This document shows, one piece after another, positions 61,151 to 64,000 of a stretch of 64,000 nt of DNA. The translations under genes were made by a program, and so were the position numbers. Position 1 is the stretch's first letter. Every line of letters begins with the position of its first letter. This DNA comes from Bacteroidales bacterium KHT7 (GTDB lineage Bacteria; Bacteroidota; Bacteroidia; Bacteroidales; Bacteroidaceae), in NCBI GenBank assembly GCA_900102385.1, contig FNBQ01000016.1, forward strand, positions 20,774-84,773. Reading direction: 5' to 3'. The notes beneath the pieces are model-generated. The model was not told the DNA's origin, searched no databases, and was given only the letters and a program-made list of their open reading frames with translations.

Positions 61151-64000
61151 ATGAAATTATCCGAGAAAGCAAAACGCATTTGGAAATGGATAGGACTGGC
61201 AGTGCTGACCCTTACGGTCGTCGCTGCCTTAACAGCCGTATGGAACACATGGTTCGGCCGCACTCGCATCGCCTTCGTAAACTATCAGGTTACAACGCTT
61301 GGCGAGATAAGCAAGGCTAACGACAATCCGTTTATCAAGATTGAGGAACTGCCGCTCGACAAACTCGACGACATTGACGACTACGACATGGTATTCGTAA
61401 ACGCAATGGGCATTAGACTTACCGAGGAGCAGCGCGACAAGATTCAGATGGCTGGCTGGACGGGAACGAACATCCTCACAACGATGGCTACAAATCCCGA
61501 CAACTACATCATAAGCGTAGACAGCATAACAGCCGACACCATAAACACCTATCTGCGAGGCGCAAGCCGACAGAACTATCGCTCGATGCTCAACTACATC
61601 CGCACAAATGTTGACAAGAAAATCATCTTCTGCGGAGACATCGACGCCGCCACTCCATCGCCAACCGGAATGTTCTCTCACCCCAACATCGACCATCCCG
61701 ACGATGAGGACGTTTACTTCGAGAACATCAAGGATTACGAGGCATATCTGCAAAAACACAATCTGGTTAAGAAAGATGCTCCGCGAGTAATCGTAACCGG
61801 CGCGATGGGCAATCCGAACGAACTGGTTCTCGCCCTCGAAAAGAGCGGAAACACGGTTTACTGCATAAACGGAATGTTCGTCAGATTTCTGAAGATGCTT
61901 GAAGCCGAACGCCCCGACATGAAGTTCAACGCGGTGGTGAACCTTGCCCACGGCAGACTTGGAGACAAGGCTGTTGAATGGCTCGCACAGCAGAACATTC
62001 CGCTGTTCGGAACGCTCAATGTAAATCGCCTCACATCCGAATGGGAAGAGGACAAGCAGGGAATGCAAGGCGGCTTTATGAGCCAGAGCATCGTTACGCC
62101 CGAGATTGACGGTGCAATACGACCTTACGTCCTCTTCGGACAGCGGATAAACAAGGAAGGACTACACGAGGCTTACACCATTCCCGACAGACTCGACAAG
62201 TTCGTAAAGACCGTTAACAACTACATCGCGCTCCAGAAGAAGGCGAACAAAGACAAGCACATTGCCATTGTCTACTTCAAAGGTCCGGGCGAGCAGGCTC
62301 TATCGGCTTCGGGACTCGATGTTGTGCCATCGCTCTACAATATGCTCAAGCGACTTCAGAGCGAGGGCTACAACACAAGCGGACTGCCATCTTCGGTAAC
62401 CGATTTTCAGAAGATTATAATGAAGAAGGGAGCACCGATAAGCGACCTCAGCATCATCGAGCAGCATCCCGACACGGTGGTAAGAATACAGTTCGGCAAC
62501 ATCGCGCTTCTTCCCCAGCCTCTTGCAGGACACGGCGACAACACGTTCCAGATTGTTCACGGAACGGATTCAGACCCTGTGAAGGAATTTCAGAATGCAT
62601 ATTTCTGGATTCAGAATACTTTCAAGGCCGATGCCATGATACATTTCGGCACACACGGAGGACTTGAATTCACTCCGCGCAAGCAGGTGGCACTATCGAG
62701 CAACGACTGGCCCGACAAACTTGTAGGAACAATTCCACACTACTATCTTTACACCATCGGCAACGTGGGCGAGGCTCTCATCGCCAAACGTCGCACATAC
62801 GCCGGAATCCAGAGCCACATCACGCCGCCGTATCTCGAAAGCAATCTGCGAAACACATACAAATCGCTTACCGATGCCATTCAGGCTTACGAAAAATCAC
62901 CTTCGGATGCGGCATCAATAGCCGTAAAGAAGATTGCCGTAAGCATGGGAATTCATCGCGACCTCGAAATGGATTCTATCCTTACAAAGCCGTGGACAGC
63001 CGACCAGATTGCCAAGGTTGAACACTTTGGCGAGGAGATTGCCAACGAGAAGATTGTCGGTCAGCTGTACACGCTCGGCGAGCCTTACGAGGCAAAGCGC
63101 ATAGAATCGACCGTCTATGCCATGTGTACCGACCCAATAGCATACAGCATGTTTAGTCTCGACAAGCAGCTGAAACGTGCCAAGGGCGATGCCGAGAAGC
63201 ACAAGGCTTTCTTCACATCGCAGTATCTCAATCCAGCCAAGGCGCTCGTGGGCAGACTTCTCAACGGCTCGGCTGCGGTTAGCGATGCCTTCATCTGCCA
63301 CACTGCCGGAGTAACTCAGCAGCAACTCGACAAGGCTCGCGAGATTGAGAGTTCGCAGAACAATCCGTCGGACATGATGTCGATGATGATGGCAATGATG
63401 GGCAGCGACGACAAGGACAAGAGCGGCAGAAAACCATCGAAGCCGGAAGCCGCATCAAAGGCCGAAAAGAAGCCCGATGCCGAAGCCATGAGAAAGATGA
63501 AGGAAGCCGGAAAGGGCATGGACCCAAAGAAGGCTCTGCAAATGGCAAAGATGGCCGGAGCAAGCCCCGAGGCTCTGAAGAAGATGGCTGCCGCAATGGG
63601 ACTTGGCACAAACAGCACGAAGAACGACAACGTAAGCGGCATGATGGCAAAAATGGCAGCCATGAAAAAGTCGTACACCAAGGAAGAAACGTATCTTGCC
63701 AACGCCATAATGGAGGTTGAGCGCACGCTGAAGAACGTGAAAGCATACAAGCAGCAGCTTCTCGACGCGCCGAAGCACGAACTGGCATCCATGATGAATG
63801 CCCTGAACGGCGGATACACTCGCCCAAGCAGCGGAGGCGATGTCATAGCAAATCCTCGCGCCCTTCCAACGGGCTGCAATCTGTACGGAATAAATGCCGA
63901 AGCCACTCCAACCGAGCAGGCTTGGGAGAAGGGAAAGATGCTTGCCGAAAATACGATAAAGATGTATCGCGAACGTCATCACGACTCCATTCCGCGAAAG
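61151..64000 (+). CDS. hmuS: HmuS/CobN-like heme-processing protein (partial)
   Basis: 950 codons are visible and the gene continues past the window end. One N-terminal membrane helix (IWKWIGLAVLTLTVVAAL) anchors a large CobN/Mg-chelatase family domain; AMIHFGTHGGLEFTPRKQ is the diagnostic motif. HmuS proteins of Bacteroidota hmu operons remove iron from heme, in contrast to cobalt-inserting CobN. The FRAP/NPDL receptor upstream supports HmuS. An insert rich in Met and Lys (about 740-840: DMMSMMMAMMGSDD, then KMAKMAGASPEALKKMAAAM) interrupts the domain. hmuT, hmuU and hmuV are not seen before the end. Confidence 0.9.
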   Translation, partial: MKLSEKAKRIWKWIGLAVLTLTVVAALTAVWNTWFGRTRIAFVNYQVTTLGEISKANDNPFIKIEELPLDKLDDIDDYDMVFVNAMGIRLTEEQRDKIQMAGWTGTNILTTMATNPDNYIISVDSITADTINTYLRGASRQNYRSMLNYIRTNVDKKIIFCGDIDAATPSPTGMFSHPNIDHPDDEDVYFENIKDYEAYLQKHNLVKKDAPRVIVTGAMGNPNELVLALEKSGNTVYCINGMFVRFLKMLEAERPDMKFNAVVNLAHGRLGDKAVEWLAQQNIPLFGTLNVNRLTSEWEEDKQGMQGGFMSQSIVTPEIDGAIRPYVLFGQRINKEGLHEAYTIPDRLDKFVKTVNNYIALQKKANKDKHIAIVYFKGPGEQALSASGLDVVPSLYNMLKRLQSEGYNTSGLPSSVTDFQKIIMKKGAPISDLSIIEQHPDTVVRIQFGNIALLPQPLAGHGDNTFQIVHGTDSDPVKEFQNAYFWIQNTFKADAMIHFGTHGGLEFTPRKQVALSSNDWPDKLVGTIPHYYLYTIGNVGEALIAKRRTYAGIQSHITPPYLESNLRNTYKSLTDAIQAYEKSPSDAASIAVKKIAVSMGIHRDLEMDSILTKPWTADQIAKVEHFGEEIANEKIVGQLYTLGEPYEAKRIESTVYAMCTDPIAYSMFSLDKQLKRAKGDAEKHKAFFTSQYLNPAKALVGRLLNGSAAVSDAFICHTAGVTQQQLDKAREIESSQNNPSDMMSMMMAMMGSDDKDKSGRKPSKPEAASKAEKKPDAEAMRKMKEAGKGMDPKKALQMAKMAGASPEALKKMAAAMGLGTNSTKNDNVSGMMAKMAAMKKSYTKEETYLANAIMEVERTLKNVKAYKQQLLDAPKHELASMMNALNGGYTRPSSGGDVIANPRALPTGCNLYGINAEATPTEQAWEKGKMLAENTIKMYRERHHDSIPRK

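Overview
The window reads as a chromosomal segment of a Bacteroidales bacterium, most like Prevotella or a close relative. The evidence is the gene families (nusB-yajC-ybbR-coaE order, PUR-like DUF3276 protein, DUF5606 protein, sigma-54 regulator-lptE-secG cluster, HmuR/HmuS-type heme genes), Bacteroidota-type promoters (TTG, 19-21 nt, TAnnTTTG) before many genes, lipoproteins with an acidic stretch after the Cys, and few Shine-Dalgarno sequences. No rRNA, tRNA or CRISPR array was seen.

Layout. 1-917: gene-free, with short tandem repeats and a 180-bp MITE. 918-6815: His-rich exported protein, membrane pyrophosphatase hppA, GH26 mannanase lipoprotein, hemolysin-III/PAQR protein, exported two-repeat protein. 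7070-7320: repeat block. 7455-13349: type I restriction-modification operon (hsdM-hsdS-hsdR). 13827-28132: housekeeping (recA behind a carboxynorspermidine synthase-like gene, exported beta-helix protein, clpB, nusB-yajC-ybbR-coaE, PUR-like protein, rplY-pth-hslR). 28260-34701: GH127 beta-L-arabinofuranosidase, HIT protein, cation/proton antiporter, pepT. 34740-35044: second repeat block. 35159-41228: four-gene restriction-modification operon with two m5C methyltransferases, an McrB-like AAA+ protein and a DUF2357/PD-(D/E)XK nuclease, the gene set of LlaJI. 41314-41655: a strongly structured, gene-free RNA candidate just upstream of that operon, beside a truncated HTH gene. 42063-50926: small exported protein, Na+/Ca2+ exchanger, sigma-54 regulator-lptE-TPR-secG, inositol-phosphate synthase, ATP-grasp-like protein, AAA ATPase. 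50984-54553: pyruvate:ferredoxin oxidoreductase. 54629-54808: second MITE copy. 54810-64000: two exported or lipoprotein unknowns, then a heme/iron uptake operon (PepSY membrane protein, surface lipoprotein, TonB receptor, HmuS/CobN-like protein cut by the window end).

How it fits together. The core genes fit an anaerobic, polysaccharide-using gut or oral organism: PFOR for pyruvate oxidation, a PPi-driven ion pump, single glycoside hydrolases for mannan and arabinan side chains, and heme scavenging. The variable parts are two restriction islands within 34 kb, each ending next to a repeat block built of 11-bp units. The observations most worth following are the leader-like structured RNA before the LlaJI-type operon, the MITE pair with intact target duplications, the 11-bp repeat family, an orphan promoter-terminator pair that may encode a small RNA, and a JAMM-like motif in an exported protein of unknown function.
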